This document shows positions 49,905 through 58,440 of a stretch of 64,000 nucleotides of DNA, piece by piece. The first letter of the stretch is position 1. The number at the start of each line of letters is the position of its first letter. The DNA is from Cellulomonas shaoxiangyii (GTDB taxonomy: Bacteria; Actinomycetota; Actinomycetes; Actinomycetales; Cellulomonadaceae), in assembly GCF_004798685.1 (NCBI RefSeq), contig NZ_CP039291.1:1178001-1242000 (forward strand), given 5' to 3'. The notes beneath the pieces are model-generated. The model ran no database searches. It saw only the letters and a program-made list of their open reading frames with translations, and was not told where the DNA came from. Made by a program: the position numbers and the translations under genes.

Positions 49905-50612
49905 GTGACCACGCAGGCCCCCACCGACCACGACGCGCTCAACTCCACCATCCGCTACACCATGTGGTCCGTCTTCGCGCTGGACCGCCCCCTGCCCGCG
50001 GACGGCGCGCAGCGTGCCGCGCTCGTCGCCGACGCGCAGGCGGCGGTGGGGCAGGACGCCGGGCTGGTCGTCCGCGGCTGGTACGACGTGGGCGGCCTGC
50101 GGGCCGACGCGGACCTCATGGTGTGGTGGCACGCCGAGACGGTCGAGCAGGTCCAGGGGGCCTACCAGCGGCTGCGCGCGAGCGGCCTCGGGGCGCACCT
50201 GCGCCCGGTGTGGTCGGTCGTCGGCCTGCACCGGCCCGCCGAGTTCAACCGCGCGCACGTGCCGGCGTTCCTCGCCGGCGAGCCCGCGGGCAGCTACCTG
50301 TGCATCTACCCGTTCGTGCGGTCGTACGACTGGTACGTGCTGCCCGAGACGGACCGCCGGCGCATGCTCGTCGAGCACGGGCAGGCGGCACGCGACTACC
50401 CGGACGTGCGCGCCAACACGGTCTCGTCCTTCGCGCTCGGGGACTACGAGTGGCTCCTGGCGTTCGAGGCGGGGGAGCTGCACCGCATCGTCGACCTCAT
50501 GCGCGAGCTGCGGGCCACCGAGGCGCGCCTGCACGTGCGCGAGGAGGTGCCGTTCTACACCGGCCCCCGCGTCGCGCTGGAGGACTGGGCGGAGCGCACG
50601 CCGCGCGCCTGA
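49905..50612 (+). CDS. chdC: Coproheme decarboxylase (ChdC/HemQ)
   Basis: 235 residues, chlorite-dismutase-like fold. It turns coproheme III into haem b with hydrogen peroxide, the step after CpfC. Diagnostic blocks: [42 protein letters not shown], where the tyrosine of the YPF region is catalytic, and [35 protein letters not shown], carrying the proximal haem histidine. GTG 49905 follows GACGAGGACGA. The gap to cpfC is 59 bases, consistent with an operon. Confidence 0.93.
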   Translation: MTTQAPTDHDALNSTIRYTMWSVFALDRPLPADGAQRAALVADAQAAVGQDAGLVVRGWYDVGGLRADADLMVWWHAETVEQVQGAYQRLRASGLGAHLRPVWSVVGLHRPAEFNRAHVPAFLAGEPAGSYLCIYPFVRSYDWYVLPETDRRRMLVEHGQAARDYPDVRANTVSSFALGDYEWLLAFEAGELHRIVDLMRELRATEARLHVREEVPFYTGPRVALEDWAERTPRA

Positions 50613-50686
50613 CCGCCCTTGCGACGGCCGCCCGGCCGCACCGCCGGGCACGGGCGGCGCCGTCGGCCCGGTGCGATCATCGACGC

Positions 50687-51178
50687 ATGCGCGACGACCA
50701 GCCGACCGACGACGTCCCCACCACCGTGCCCGCGGGCGCACCGGACCCGACGGCGGGCGACGCGCCCCCGGACGCCGTCGCCGACGGCGACGCCCCGTGG
50801 CTGCACGGGACGTGGCACGTCGCCGAGGTCGATGGCGCGGCACTGGCAGACGGCCTCGAGGGCCCTGCGTGGCTGACGTTCGAGGGGGACGGGCAGGTCT
50901 ACGGCTACGCCGGGGTGAACCACGTGCGGGCGACCTGGCGCGTGCGGGGCGACCGGCTGGAGGTGGGCCCGGTGGTCCAGACGATGATGGCGGGCCCGCC
51001 CGCACCGACGGCGACGGAGCAGGCGGTGACCGCCGTGCTCGGCGACGGCGGCACGCTCGAGGCGGCCGGCGACGAGGTCCGGCTCCGTACGCCGGCGGGG
51101 CGCCTCGCCCGGCTCGTGCGGACTGCCCCGTCCACCGTGCGGCCGGAGCCGGACGCCGGCCCGCACGTGCTCGCCTGA
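50687..51178 (+). CDS. META-domain protein
   Basis: 163 residues. An acidic proline-rich N-terminal 35 residues precede a META (HslJ-like) domain: LHGTWHVAEVDGAAL, TFEGDGQVYGYAGVNHVRATWRVRGDRLEVGPVVQTMMAGPPAPTATEQAV. No lipobox or signal peptide is visible, unlike many META proteins, so it may be cytoplasmic. Function unknown. ATG 50687 lies 6 bases after GATCAT and has no ribosome binding site. Confidence 0.78.
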   Translation: MRDDQPTDDVPTTVPAGAPDPTAGDAPPDAVADGDAPWLHGTWHVAEVDGAALADGLEGPAWLTFEGDGQVYGYAGVNHVRATWRVRGDRLEVGPVVQTMMAGPPAPTATEQAVTAVLGDGGTLEAAGDEVRLRTPAGRLARLVRTAPSTVRPEPDAGPHVLA

Positions 51179-51190
51179 CGGGGCGGCGCC

Positions 51191-51214
51191 CCGGCCCCCG
51201 GCGTCGGGGACCGG
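51191..51214. terminator. Terminator hairpin between META and glutamate dehydrogenase genes
   Basis: Bases 51191-51200 pair with 51205-51214 over a 4-base loop, with one mismatch in a 10-bp stem. It separates convergent genes ending at 51178 and 51240. Confidence 0.6.
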
Positions 51215-51239
51215 CCGCCGGGACGGGGTCGGGCACCGC

Positions 51240-52619
51240 TCAGGGGTACAGGCCGCGGATCTGGTGCGCCTCGGCCACGCGCCGCACGCCGATCGTCAGC
51301 GCCGCGTCCCGGAGGGTGACGCCCTCGGCCTGCGCGAGCGTCGCGACGGCGTCGTGGCTCGCGAGCATCCGGTGCTCGAGCCGCTGCGCGATCTCCTGCT
51401 CGGTCCACCAGTACGCCTGGTTCGCCTGCACCCACTCGAAGTAGCTCACGACGACGCCCCCGGCGTTGGCGAGGATGTCCGGCACGACGACGACGCCCCG
51501 CTCGGTCAGCACCCGGTCACCCGCGTCCGTCGTGGGGCCGTTGGCGCCCTCGACGACCCACCGGGCCTTGACCTGCTGGGCCGTCTCGCCGTCGAGCACG
51601 CCCTCCACGGCGGCGGGCACGAGCAGGTCGACGTCCAGCGTCAGCAGCCCGCGGTTGTCGATCGGGTCCGCGTCCGCGAAGCCGGCCACCGTGCCGGTGC
51701 GTGCGACGTGCGCCAGGAGTGCCGGCACGTCGAGACCGTCGCCGCGGTGGACGCCCCCGTGGGCGTCGCTGACGGCGAGCACCCGGGTGCCCTCCTCGTG
51801 CAGCAGCCGCGCGGTGTGCGAGCCCACCTTGCCGAACCCCTGGACGGCCGCGGTCACCTCCGACAGGCCCACGCCGTCGCGCGCGAGCGCGGCGCGCGCG
51901 GTGTGGACGACGCCCTGGGACGTCGCGGTGGCGCGCCCCAGCGACCCGCCGACCGCCAGCGGCTTGCCCGTGGTCACGGCGGGGATGGTGAAGCCCCGGT
52001 TCACGGAGTAGGTGTCCATGACCCATGCCATGGTCTGCTCGTCGGTGCCGATGTCGGGCGCCATGATGTCCCGCTCGGGGCCGATGATCGGCATGATCTC
52101 GCTGGTGTAGCGGCGCGTGACGCGCTCGAGCTCGGCGCGGGAGTGCTCGTCCGGGTCGATCGTGACGCCGCCCTTCGCGCCGCCGTAGGGCACGTCCACG
52201 AGGGCGCACTTCCACGTCATCCACATCGCGAGGGCGCGGACCTCGTCGAGGTCGACGCCCGGCGCGTACCGCAGCCCGCCCTTGCCGGGGCCGCGGGAGA
52301 TGTTGTGCTGCACGCGGTAGCCCGTGAAGACCTCGGTGCGCCCGTCGTCGCGGCGCAGCGGGACGGCGACGCGCATCTCGCGGCGCGGCGTGGCGAGCAT
52401 CGCGTGCAGGCCCGTGTCGTACCCGAGGATGTCGACCGCGCGCGCGAGCTGGCTCTGGGCGGTGGCGAGCGGGCTGGTGTCCGGGGCGGCGGTCGGTGCG
52501 GGCTCGCGGTCCGTCGTGCGGCGCGCGGCCGGCGTGGGGACCGGGTCGGGTCGGTCCGCGGCGGGTCGCGTCGCGGTGTCCCGGGGCAGGGGTGTGCCGG
52601 TGCGGGAGGAGTGATCCAT
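51240..52619 (-). CDS. Glu/Leu/Phe/Val dehydrogenase, probably glutamate dehydrogenase
   Basis: 459 residues. A proline/threonine-rich tail of about 50 residues precedes the catalytic domain: MRVAVPLRRDDG, QHNISRGPGKGGLRYAPGV, MTWKCALVDVPYGGAKGGV (catalytic lysine), PDIGTDEQTMAWVMDTY, the Rossmann motif AAVQGFGKVGSHTARLL and VEGANGPTTDAGDRVL. It interconverts glutamate and 2-oxoglutarate; Leu or Phe specificity cannot be ruled out but the GPGKGGLRY and PYGGAKGG pattern fits glutamate. ATG 52619 lies 7 bases after CAGGGT. Confidence 0.88.
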   Translation of the reverse strand: MDHSSRTGTPLPRDTATRPAADRPDPVPTPAARRTTDREPAPTAAPDTSPLATAQSQLARAVDILGYDTGLHAMLATPRREMRVAVPLRRDDGRTEVFTGYRVQHNISRGPGKGGLRYAPGVDLDEVRALAMWMTWKCALVDVPYGGAKGGVTIDPDEHSRAELERVTRRYTSEIMPIIGPERDIMAPDIGTDEQTMAWVMDTYSVNRGFTIPAVTTGKPLAVGGSLGRATATSQGVVHTARAALARDGVGLSEVTAAVQGFGKVGSHTARLLHEEGTRVLAVSDAHGGVHRGDGLDVPALLAHVARTGTVAGFADADPIDNRGLLTLDVDLLVPAAVEGVLDGETAQQVKARWVVEGANGPTTDAGDRVLTERGVVVVPDILANAGGVVVSYFEWVQANQAYWWTEQEIAQRLEHRMLASHDAVATLAQAEGVTLRDAALTIGVRRVAEAHQIRGLYP

Positions 52620-52814
52620 GTCACCTACCCTGGCACGCGCCCGCCGACGCGGCGGGTCAGCACACGCGTGCGCCGGGCGTGGAGCGGCGCCGCACGTCAT
52701 CGGGCGGCGCCGGCACGACCTTCGCAAATCGGGCACGTCGCTGTCAAGACAGGCCCCGACCGCGGTCATGGCATCCACCCACCGTGCGCGCCGGCACCCC
52801 CGTCCACCGGGCCG

Positions 52815-53855
52815 TCATGCGGACGCGCGGATCACCAGCTCGGGGTCGAAGATCAGCGGCTCGCCGTGCGGCGCACCGTGCAGCTGGTCGAGGAGCCGGG
52901 CACCCGCGGCACGCGCCATCGCGACGACCGGCTGGATCACGCTCGTGAGCGGGGGGTTGGTCGAGGCGGCCACGCCGAGGTTGTCGTACCCGACGACCGC
53001 GACGTCGCCGGGCACCTCCCGGCCGTACTCGGCGAGGACGCCCATCGCGCCGGCGGCCATGAGGTCGGACGCGATGAAGATGCCGTCCACGTCGGGGTGC
53101 TCCTCCAGCAGCTCCCGCGCGGCGCGGGCGCCGGAGGTGATCGTGAAGTCCCCGTGCACCACGGCCGACTGGTCGAGGCCCGACGCCTCCATGGCGATGC
53201 GCCAGCCGGCGAGCCGGTCGATGCCCGCCGACATGTCCTGCGGGCCCGCGATCGTGCCGATGCGCACGCAGCCGCGGTCGATGAGGTGCTGGGTCGCGAT
53301 GCGGCCACCCTCGGTGTTGTCGGTGTCGACGTACTGGACGTCCTCGTCCGGCGCCGAGAGCGGGCGGCCGACGAAGACGTTCGGCACCCGGGAGTTGAGC
53401 AGCGCGCGGTCGAGCTCGTCGTCCCGGTGGTGCGAGACGACGATGGCGCCGTCGACGTGCCCGTTGCGCAGGTAGCGGATCGTGCGCTCGCTCTCGCCGG
53501 GCCGGGCGATGACGAGCACGACCTGGATGTCGGAGTCGGCGAGCGAGGTGCTCAAGCCGTTCAGCGTGCCGGCGAAGAACGGGTCCGACAGGACGCGCTC
53601 GTCGGGCTCGGGGACCACCAGGGCAATGGAGTCCGTGCGCCGGGTCACGAGGGAGCGGGCCGCGCGGTTCGGGGTGTAGCCGAGGTCCGCGACGGCGGCC
53701 TCGACGGCGGAGAGCGCCTCGGGGGACACCCGCAGGCCGCCGTTGATCGCGCGGGACGCGGTGGATCGCGACACTCCGGCCCGCTCGGCCACCTGCTCCA
53801 GCGTCGGCGCGGCGGGGCGCGCGTGCTCCACGCGCGTCGGGACGTTCTCGACCAC
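52815..53855 (-). CDS. LacI-family regulator of the oligosaccharide uptake operon (CebR-like)
   Basis: 346 residues. Helix-turn-helix TLEQVAERAGVSRSTASRAINGG, hinge RAARSLVTRR, then a sugar-binding effector domain (ALVVPEPDERVLSDPFFAG; GTIAGPQDMSAGIDRLAGWR; AVVGYDNLGVAASTNPPLTSV). It lies downstream of the binding-protein and permease genes, and a site close to the CebR box TGGGAGCGCTCCCA lies at the operon promoter, so a CebR-like role in cello-oligosaccharide control is the best inference. GTG 53855 follows AGGAGGGG at about 11 bases. Confidence 0.85.
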   Translation of the reverse strand: MVENVPTRVEHARPAAPTLEQVAERAGVSRSTASRAINGGLRVSPEALSAVEAAVADLGYTPNRAARSLVTRRTDSIALVVPEPDERVLSDPFFAGTLNGLSTSLADSDIQVVLVIARPGESERTIRYLRNGHVDGAIVVSHHRDDELDRALLNSRVPNVFVGRPLSAPDEDVQYVDTDNTEGGRIATQHLIDRGCVRIGTIAGPQDMSAGIDRLAGWRIAMEASGLDQSAVVHGDFTITSGARAARELLEEHPDVDGIFIASDLMAAGAMGVLAEYGREVPGDVAVVGYDNLGVAASTNPPLTSVIQPVVAMARAAGARLLDQLHGAPHGEPLIFDPELVIRASA

Positions 53856-54006
53856 CGTTGGTCATCCCCTCCTGTGGCTGCTGGTGCAGCGTGGACGTGC
53901 TGTCACCCCGGGGCGTCGCCCCCGCACTCGCGAGGTTACCGTCGGCCGGGGCAGGCACCGGGTCGGGCGCCCGCGTGGCGGGGCCCGACCCGGTGTGGGG
54001 TGCGAC

Positions 54007-54915
54007 TCAGCCCTTGACCGCGCCCGCCATGATGCCCGCCACCAGCTGGCGGCCGGCGACGAAGAACAGCAGGAGCAGAGGGATCGTGGAGAGCACGACG
54101 CCCGCCATGATCAGCGACATGTCCTTGAAGTACGACGACTGCAGCAGCTGCAGCGCGACCGGCAGCGTCGGGTTCGGCGAGCCGAGGACGATGAACGGCC
54201 AGAAGAAGTTCGTCCACGACGCGACGAACGTGAACAGCGCCAGCATCACGGCCGCGGGACGCGCCGCCGGGAGCGCGATGCTCCAGAAGGTGCGGATCAT
54301 GCTCGCGCCGTCGACGCGCGCCGCCTCGACGAGCTCGTAGGGCAGTGCGCCCTCGAGGTACTGCGTCATCCAGAACACGCCGAACGCCGTGACGAGGCCC
54401 GGCACGATGACGGCGACGAGCTTGCCGATCCAGCCGAGCTCCGACATGACGATGAACAGCGGGATCACGCCCAGCTGCGTCGGCACGGCGGTCGTCGCGA
54501 CGACGAACAGCAGCAGGCCGTTGCGGCCCTTGAAGCGCAGCTTCGAGAACGCGAACCCGGCCAGCGTCGAGAACAGCACGACCGACACCGAGGTCACCAC
54601 GGCCACGATGACCGAGTTCGACAGCGCCTTCCAGAAGTCGATGTCCGAGTTCAGGACGCGGTTGACGTTCTCGAAGAACAGGCCCTGCGGGACCAGCGAG
54701 GGGATCGGGTTCTGCGCGATGGTCTGCGCGTCGGAGCTCGCCAGGAGGAACGCGTAGTACAGCGGCAGCACCGAGACCACGATCGCGAGCGTCAGCAGGG
54801 TGTAGGTGACCCACCCCGGCCGGCGGTCCGAGCCGTGCCCGCGGGTCCGCTTGGCGAACCGGGCGGCGCTCGCGCCGGCGGTCTGCCGGACGTAGGGGGC
54901 GCTGGGCGCGCTCAT
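54007..54915 (-). CDS. Carbohydrate ABC transporter permease, MalG/CebG type
   Basis: 302 residues with six membrane helices. The EAA loop that contacts the ATPase is YELVEAARVDGASMIRTFWSIALPAARPA. A typical MalG C terminus ends RQLVAGIMAGAVKG. ATG 54915 overlaps the stop of the upstream permease by four bases. As usual for actinobacterial CebEFG systems there is no ATPase gene here; a shared MsiK-type ATPase elsewhere is expected. Confidence 0.9.
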   Translation of the reverse strand: MSAPSAPYVRQTAGASAARFAKRTRGHGSDRRPGWVTYTLLTLAIVVSVLPLYYAFLLASSDAQTIAQNPIPSLVPQGLFFENVNRVLNSDIDFWKALSNSVIVAVVTSVSVVLFSTLAGFAFSKLRFKGRNGLLLFVVATTAVPTQLGVIPLFIVMSELGWIGKLVAVIVPGLVTAFGVFWMTQYLEGALPYELVEAARVDGASMIRTFWSIALPAARPAAVMLALFTFVASWTNFFWPFIVLGSPNPTLPVALQLLQSSYFKDMSLIMAGVVLSTIPLLLLFFVAGRQLVAGIMAGAVKG

Positions 54916-55913
54916 CGCGTGACCTTCTTTCGTGCGCGGGGGGCCGAGTCGGACGCGATGCGGCGGGTCAGCCAGAAGTTCAGGAGGCCGAACACCAGGA
55001 TGATGAGGAACAGCACCCACGCCACCGCGGCCGCACGGCCGAAGCTCTTCTGGTTGCCGAAGGCGAGCTCGTAGATGTACATCGTCACGGTCATCCACTG
55101 CCGGCCCGCGCCGCCCTGACCCAGCTGGTCGAACATCCGCGCCTCGTCGAAGATCTGCAGGCCGCCGATCGTCGACGTGATGACGACGAAGATGATGGTC
55201 GGCCGGATCGAGGGGATCGTGATCGAGAAGAACTGGCGGGCGCGCGTGGCACCGTCGATGACGGCCGCCTCGTAGAGGTCGCGCGGGACGGCCTGCATCG
55301 CCGCGAGGAGGATCAGCGTGTTGTAGCCGATCCAGCGGAAGTTGACCATCGACGCGATGGCGAGGTGGCTCGGGAGGACGTCACCGTGCCACCGGATCGG
55401 CTCGATGCCGACCATGCCGAGGACGGCGTTCGCCAGGCCCGACTGGTCCGCGAAGATCTTGCCGAAGAGGAGCGAGACGGCCACGGGAGCCACCACGTAG
55501 GGCACCAGGACCCCCATGCGCCAGAACGTGCGCGCCCGCAGGTTCGCGTCGAGCAGGGCCGCGAGCACCACTGCGACGAGCAGCTGGGGCACGGTCGACA
55601 GCACGAAGATGCTGAAGGTGTTGCGCAGGCCCTTCCAGAAGTTGGGCTCCTGGAAGACGAACGCGAAGTTCTCGAAGCCGACGAACTCGCCCTGGCCGCC
55701 GAGCAGGTGCCAGTCGTAGACCGACACGTACGCCGTGTACAGCAGCGGGAACAGACCCGTCAGGGCGAACAGCAGGAAGAACGGCGAGATGTACAGGTAG
55801 GGCGAGACCTTGACGTCCCAGCGGCTGAGCTTCTGGCTGAAGCCGAGGCGGCGCGGTTCGCGCGGGGCGTCGGGCAGTCGGCGCTGGGTGCGCGGCTGCG
55901 TGGTGGTGGCCAT
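54912..55913 (-). CDS. Carbohydrate ABC transporter permease, MalF/CebF type
   Basis: 333 residues with six membrane helices. N-terminal cytoplasmic arm, then YLYISPFFLLFALTGLFPLLYTAYVSVYDW, and the EAA loop PRDLYEAAVIDGATRARQFFSITIPSIRPTI. It forms the membrane channel with the MalG-type partner. ATG 55913 follows CTGGAGGA. A large hairpin sits in the 88-base gap between this gene and the binding-protein gene. Confidence 0.9.
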   Translation of the reverse strand: MATTTQPRTQRRLPDAPREPRRLGFSQKLSRWDVKVSPYLYISPFFLLFALTGLFPLLYTAYVSVYDWHLLGGQGEFVGFENFAFVFQEPNFWKGLRNTFSIFVLSTVPQLLVAVVLAALLDANLRARTFWRMGVLVPYVVAPVAVSLLFGKIFADQSGLANAVLGMVGIEPIRWHGDVLPSHLAIASMVNFRWIGYNTLILLAAMQAVPRDLYEAAVIDGATRARQFFSITIPSIRPTIIFVVITSTIGGLQIFDEARMFDQLGQGGAGRQWMTVTMYIYELAFGNQKSFGRAAAVAWVLFLIILVFGLLNFWLTRRIASDSAPRARKKVTR

Positions 55914-55948
55914 GGCGGGGTCCTCCAGGAGATGGGGCAGACGCGTGC

Positions 55949-55986
55949 GGGGCCGGGCCGGTGGCGGTCGCCACCGACCCGGCCCC
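55949..55986 (-). terminator. Intercistronic hairpin between binding-protein and permease genes
   Basis: GGGGCCGGG-C-CGGTGGC pairs with GCCACCG-A-CCCGGCCCC: 16 base pairs with one mismatch and a 4-base loop. It follows the binding-protein stop (56002) on the minus strand. It probably acts as a partial terminator or 3' stabiliser so that the binding protein is made in excess over the permeases. Confidence 0.65.
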
Positions 55987-56001
55987 GAGCTCAGGTCGAC
56001 G

Positions 56002-57303
56002 TCAGCCGAGGCCGTTGACGACCTGCTGGAAGGACTCCCAGCCGGCCTGCGGGTCCTCGCCGTTCACGTCCACCTGGACGAGCGCGTTGCTCATGGCCGT
56101 CTGGACCGTGAAGTAGTTCGGGCCCTTGAAGGGGGCCTCGATGCCCTGCGAGCGGTTGACCAGGATCTGGCCGACCGGCGCGTTGTTGAAGAACTCGTTC
56201 GTGGCGGTCAGGACCGCCTCGGACTCCTGCGCCTCGATCTGGCTCGGGAACGTGCCCTTGCTCTGGAACGCCTCGATCTGCTGCTCCGGCGCGGTCAGCC
56301 ACGCGGCCAGCTTCTTGGCCTCGTCGACGTTCTCACCCTGGGACGGGACGGTCAGGTACGAGCCGCCCCAGTTCCCGGCACCGCCGGGGTAGACGTCCGC
56401 GAAGTCCCAGCCGGTGACGCCGGCGGCGTTGCCCTCGATGACGCCGAGCATCCAGCCCGGGGCGAGCATGACGGCGAAGCCGTCGTTCTGGAACGAGTTC
56501 GTCCAGTCGTCGCTCCACTGCTCGAAGTGGGCCGACAGGTTGTCGGTCACCGAGGCCTGCACGACCTGGTCGAACATCTCCTTCACGCGGGGGTTGTCCC
56601 CCGCGATGATCTCGCCCGACTCCGGGTCCTCGTACGCCGCCTCCTCCTGGTTGACCATGCCCTGGTAGATGGCGGTCGCGGAGTCGAAGAACGGCTTGCC
56701 CGTGGCAGCGGTGTAGGTCTTGCCGACCTCGAAGAACTGCTCCCACGTGGCGGCGTCGCCACCGAGGAGCTCGGCGACGGCCTCGCGGTCCGCGGGGAGG
56801 CCGGCGGCCTGGAACAGGTCGCTGCGGTAGGCGATGCCCTGCGGGCCGACGTCCGTGCCGTAGCCGATGAGCTTGCCGTCCGCGGTCGTCGCGGCCTCGG
56901 TCTTCCACTCGAGCCAACGGCCCTCGACGTCCGGGGAGGTGAGGTCCTCGAACTTGTCGGGGAACTGCATGAGCTCCGGGAGCCAGTCGACCTCGACGGC
57001 CTCGACGTCGGACGTGCCGGAACCGGCTGCCAGACGGCTGTTGAGGTTCTCGCGGGCCTCGTCCGCCGTGGCGGCGCGCTTCTGCTCGATCGTGACGCCG
57101 GGGTTCTCCGCCTCGTAGCGGTCGAACATCTCGTCGGTGTAGCCGAACTCGTTGAACGTGGCGACCGTGAGCGTGACGTTGCCGCCGTCGCCCGAGTCCT
57201 CGCCCTCGCCCGCGTCGTTGCTGCCGGAGCAGGCGGAGGCGATGAGGGCGATGCCCGTCACACCGGCCGCGAGCGCCCACCCCTTGCGTGTGGTCTTGCG
57301 CAC
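56002..57303 (-). CDS. Extracellular sugar-binding lipoprotein of the ABC transporter (CebE-like)
   Basis: 433 residues. Signal peptide with lipobox LIASAC, then an acidic Gly/Asp-rich linker and the family-1 solute-binding fold: VTLTVATFNEFGYTDEMFDRYEAENPGVTIEQKRA, DVEAVEVDWLPELMQFPDKF and GNWGGSYLTVPSQGENVDEAKKLAAWLTAPEQQ. It captures an oligosaccharide outside the cell for the permeases encoded downstream. GTG 57303 follows AAGGGAG. The operator and promoter at 57440-57496 indicate repression by the LacI regulator at 52815. Confidence 0.9.
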   Translation of the reverse strand: MRKTTRKGWALAAGVTGIALIASACSGSNDAGEGEDSGDGGNVTLTVATFNEFGYTDEMFDRYEAENPGVTIEQKRAATADEARENLNSRLAAGSGTSDVEAVEVDWLPELMQFPDKFEDLTSPDVEGRWLEWKTEAATTADGKLIGYGTDVGPQGIAYRSDLFQAAGLPADREAVAELLGGDAATWEQFFEVGKTYTAATGKPFFDSATAIYQGMVNQEEAAYEDPESGEIIAGDNPRVKEMFDQVVQASVTDNLSAHFEQWSDDWTNSFQNDGFAVMLAPGWMLGVIEGNAAGVTGWDFADVYPGGAGNWGGSYLTVPSQGENVDEAKKLAAWLTAPEQQIEAFQSKGTFPSQIEAQESEAVLTATNEFFNNAPVGQILVNRSQGIEAPFKGPNYFTVQTAMSNALVQVDVNGEDPQAGWESFQQVVNGLG

Positions 57304-57439
57304 TGTGACTCCCTTGTCAGTCGGACGGCGACGTCGCCGTACCTCTGGTGTCCACCCGTCACCCGTACGCCGCAGGGGCCGCGACGGGCGTCGCGCGTGG
57401 GGCCGTCGGGCCCCGACGTGGGACGCCCACCTGTGTTCG

Positions 57440-57453
57440 CGGGAGCGTTCCCA
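57440..57453. promoter_or_regulatory. CebR-like operator of the uptake operon
   Basis: CGGGAGCGTTCCCA matches the CebR box TGGGAGCGCTCCCA at 12 of 14 positions. It lies just downstream of the predicted transcription start, where a bound repressor would block transcription. Confidence 0.72.
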
Positions 57454-57466
57454 CGCGCTGGGTGAC

Positions 57467-57496
57467 ACCTTCGTCGGCATCATGGTCGAGTGTCAA
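57467..57496 (-). promoter_or_regulatory. Promoter of the sugar uptake operon
   Basis: On the minus strand, TTGACA (57496-57491) and GAAGGT (57472-57467) are 18 bases apart. The start of transcription would fall near 57460, right before the operator. Confidence 0.5.
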
Positions 57497-57520
57497 GGAG
57501 TGGCGTGTGGGCCAACTGGG

Positions 57521-57534
57521 TGGTAGCGGTTCCA
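57521..57534. promoter_or_regulatory. Second, weaker CebR-like site
   Basis: TGGTAGCGGTTCCA matches the CebR box at 11 of 14 positions. It lies upstream of the promoter, 81 bases from the main operator, so a looped repression complex is possible. Confidence 0.4.
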
Positions 57535-57716
57535 CCGGAGCATCGCCGCAGGTCACAGCGATTTCCCACGCCTCCCACGTTACCCAATCGTTACGGCATG
57601 TGGTCCGTTGCGTGACCTGGCGCAGGCCGTGGGCGTGCGGGACGGCGAGTCGTGGTGTAGTGCGGGCCGCCGGACATGCCGGACTTGCCGCAGCCGGGCC
57701 TCGCGGCGTCGCGTGC

Positions 57717-58274
57717 TCAGGCGGGCGGGGCTCCTGCGGCCGGCCCGTCACCGAGCGGCTCGGCCTGCTCGACGCGGCCGGGGGAGAGCCACGACCGTGC
57801 GGCGGCGGCCTCCGCGTCGAGCGCCGCACGCACCGCCTGGGCCGTCGCCTCCTCGACCGGCGCGGCGAAGAGGGGGAGCGCGGCACGGACGTCGCCCTCG
57901 TACGTGAGGGTGCTGGCCCCGGCGCCCGCGACCGTCAGCGCCGTGCGGCCCGTGACGCGGACGGGCGCACCGACGATCTCGACCACGACGGTCCCGGTGC
58001 GCCCCCCGTCCGCGTCGGCGGCCTCCCAGGCCTCGACCTGGCGCACCTCGATGCGGGCGCCCACGACGCCGGCCAGGTTCGCGGGGATCTGCTGCGTCGG
58101 CAGCGCGCGGCGTGTCGTGACGGTGAAGGCGCCCGGGGGCGTCCCGGTGACGTGGACCTGGCGCTCCTCCGCGCCAGACGCGCGCATCTTGGCGTCGACG
58201 TAGGCCGGGTCCGCCAGCATCCGCCCGACGTCGGCGGCATCCGCCGGCAGCTCGTGCGTCACGTGCAGCCGCAC
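57717..58274 (-). CDS. DUF2505 family protein
   Basis: 185 residues. The opening VRLHVTHELPADAADVGRMLADPAYVDAKM and the START/SRPBCC-like beta strands that follow (ALPTQQIPANLAGVVGARIEVRQVEAW) fit DUF2505, an actinobacterial helix-grip family of unknown ligand. The C terminus is alanine-rich. GTG 58274 has GGAG directly upstream. It is divergent from the histidine kinase gene. Confidence 0.75.
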   Translation of the reverse strand: MRLHVTHELPADAADVGRMLADPAYVDAKMRASGAEERQVHVTGTPPGAFTVTTRRALPTQQIPANLAGVVGARIEVRQVEAWEAADADGGRTGTVVVEIVGAPVRVTGRTALTVAGAGASTLTYEGDVRAALPLFAAPVEEATAQAVRAALDAEAAAARSWLSPGRVEQAEPLGDGPAAGAPPA

Positions 58275-58428
58275 TCCGAGCACCCCCTGCTGTCGTCGTC
58301 GCGGGCTCTCCCTGTCCCCGGGGCTGTCCCGCGGAGTGTCCCGCGGAGCGGGCACCGGGGCGTGCCGCGGACCCACGTGCGTCGCCCCGCGGGCGCAGGA
58401 CCCGGACCCGAGCGTAACGGGCCGTGCG

Positions 58429-58434
58429 TACCCT
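58429..58434 (+). promoter_or_regulatory. -10 of the pdtaS-type gene
   Basis: TACCCT ends 6 bases before GTG 58441. No ribosome binding site is present, so the mRNA is probably leaderless. Confidence 0.55.
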
Positions 58435-58440
58435 GGGGCC

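Larger units (their letters stand above)
57304..57716. other. Regulatory region upstream of the sugar uptake operon
   Basis: About 413 bases without a gene. It contains the CebR-like operator at 57440, a second weaker site at 57521, a minus-strand promoter at 57467-57496 and, at 57579-57594, an AT-richer stretch with GTTAC repeated directly. The right end is the downstream flank of the DUF2505 gene. Confidence 0.5.
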
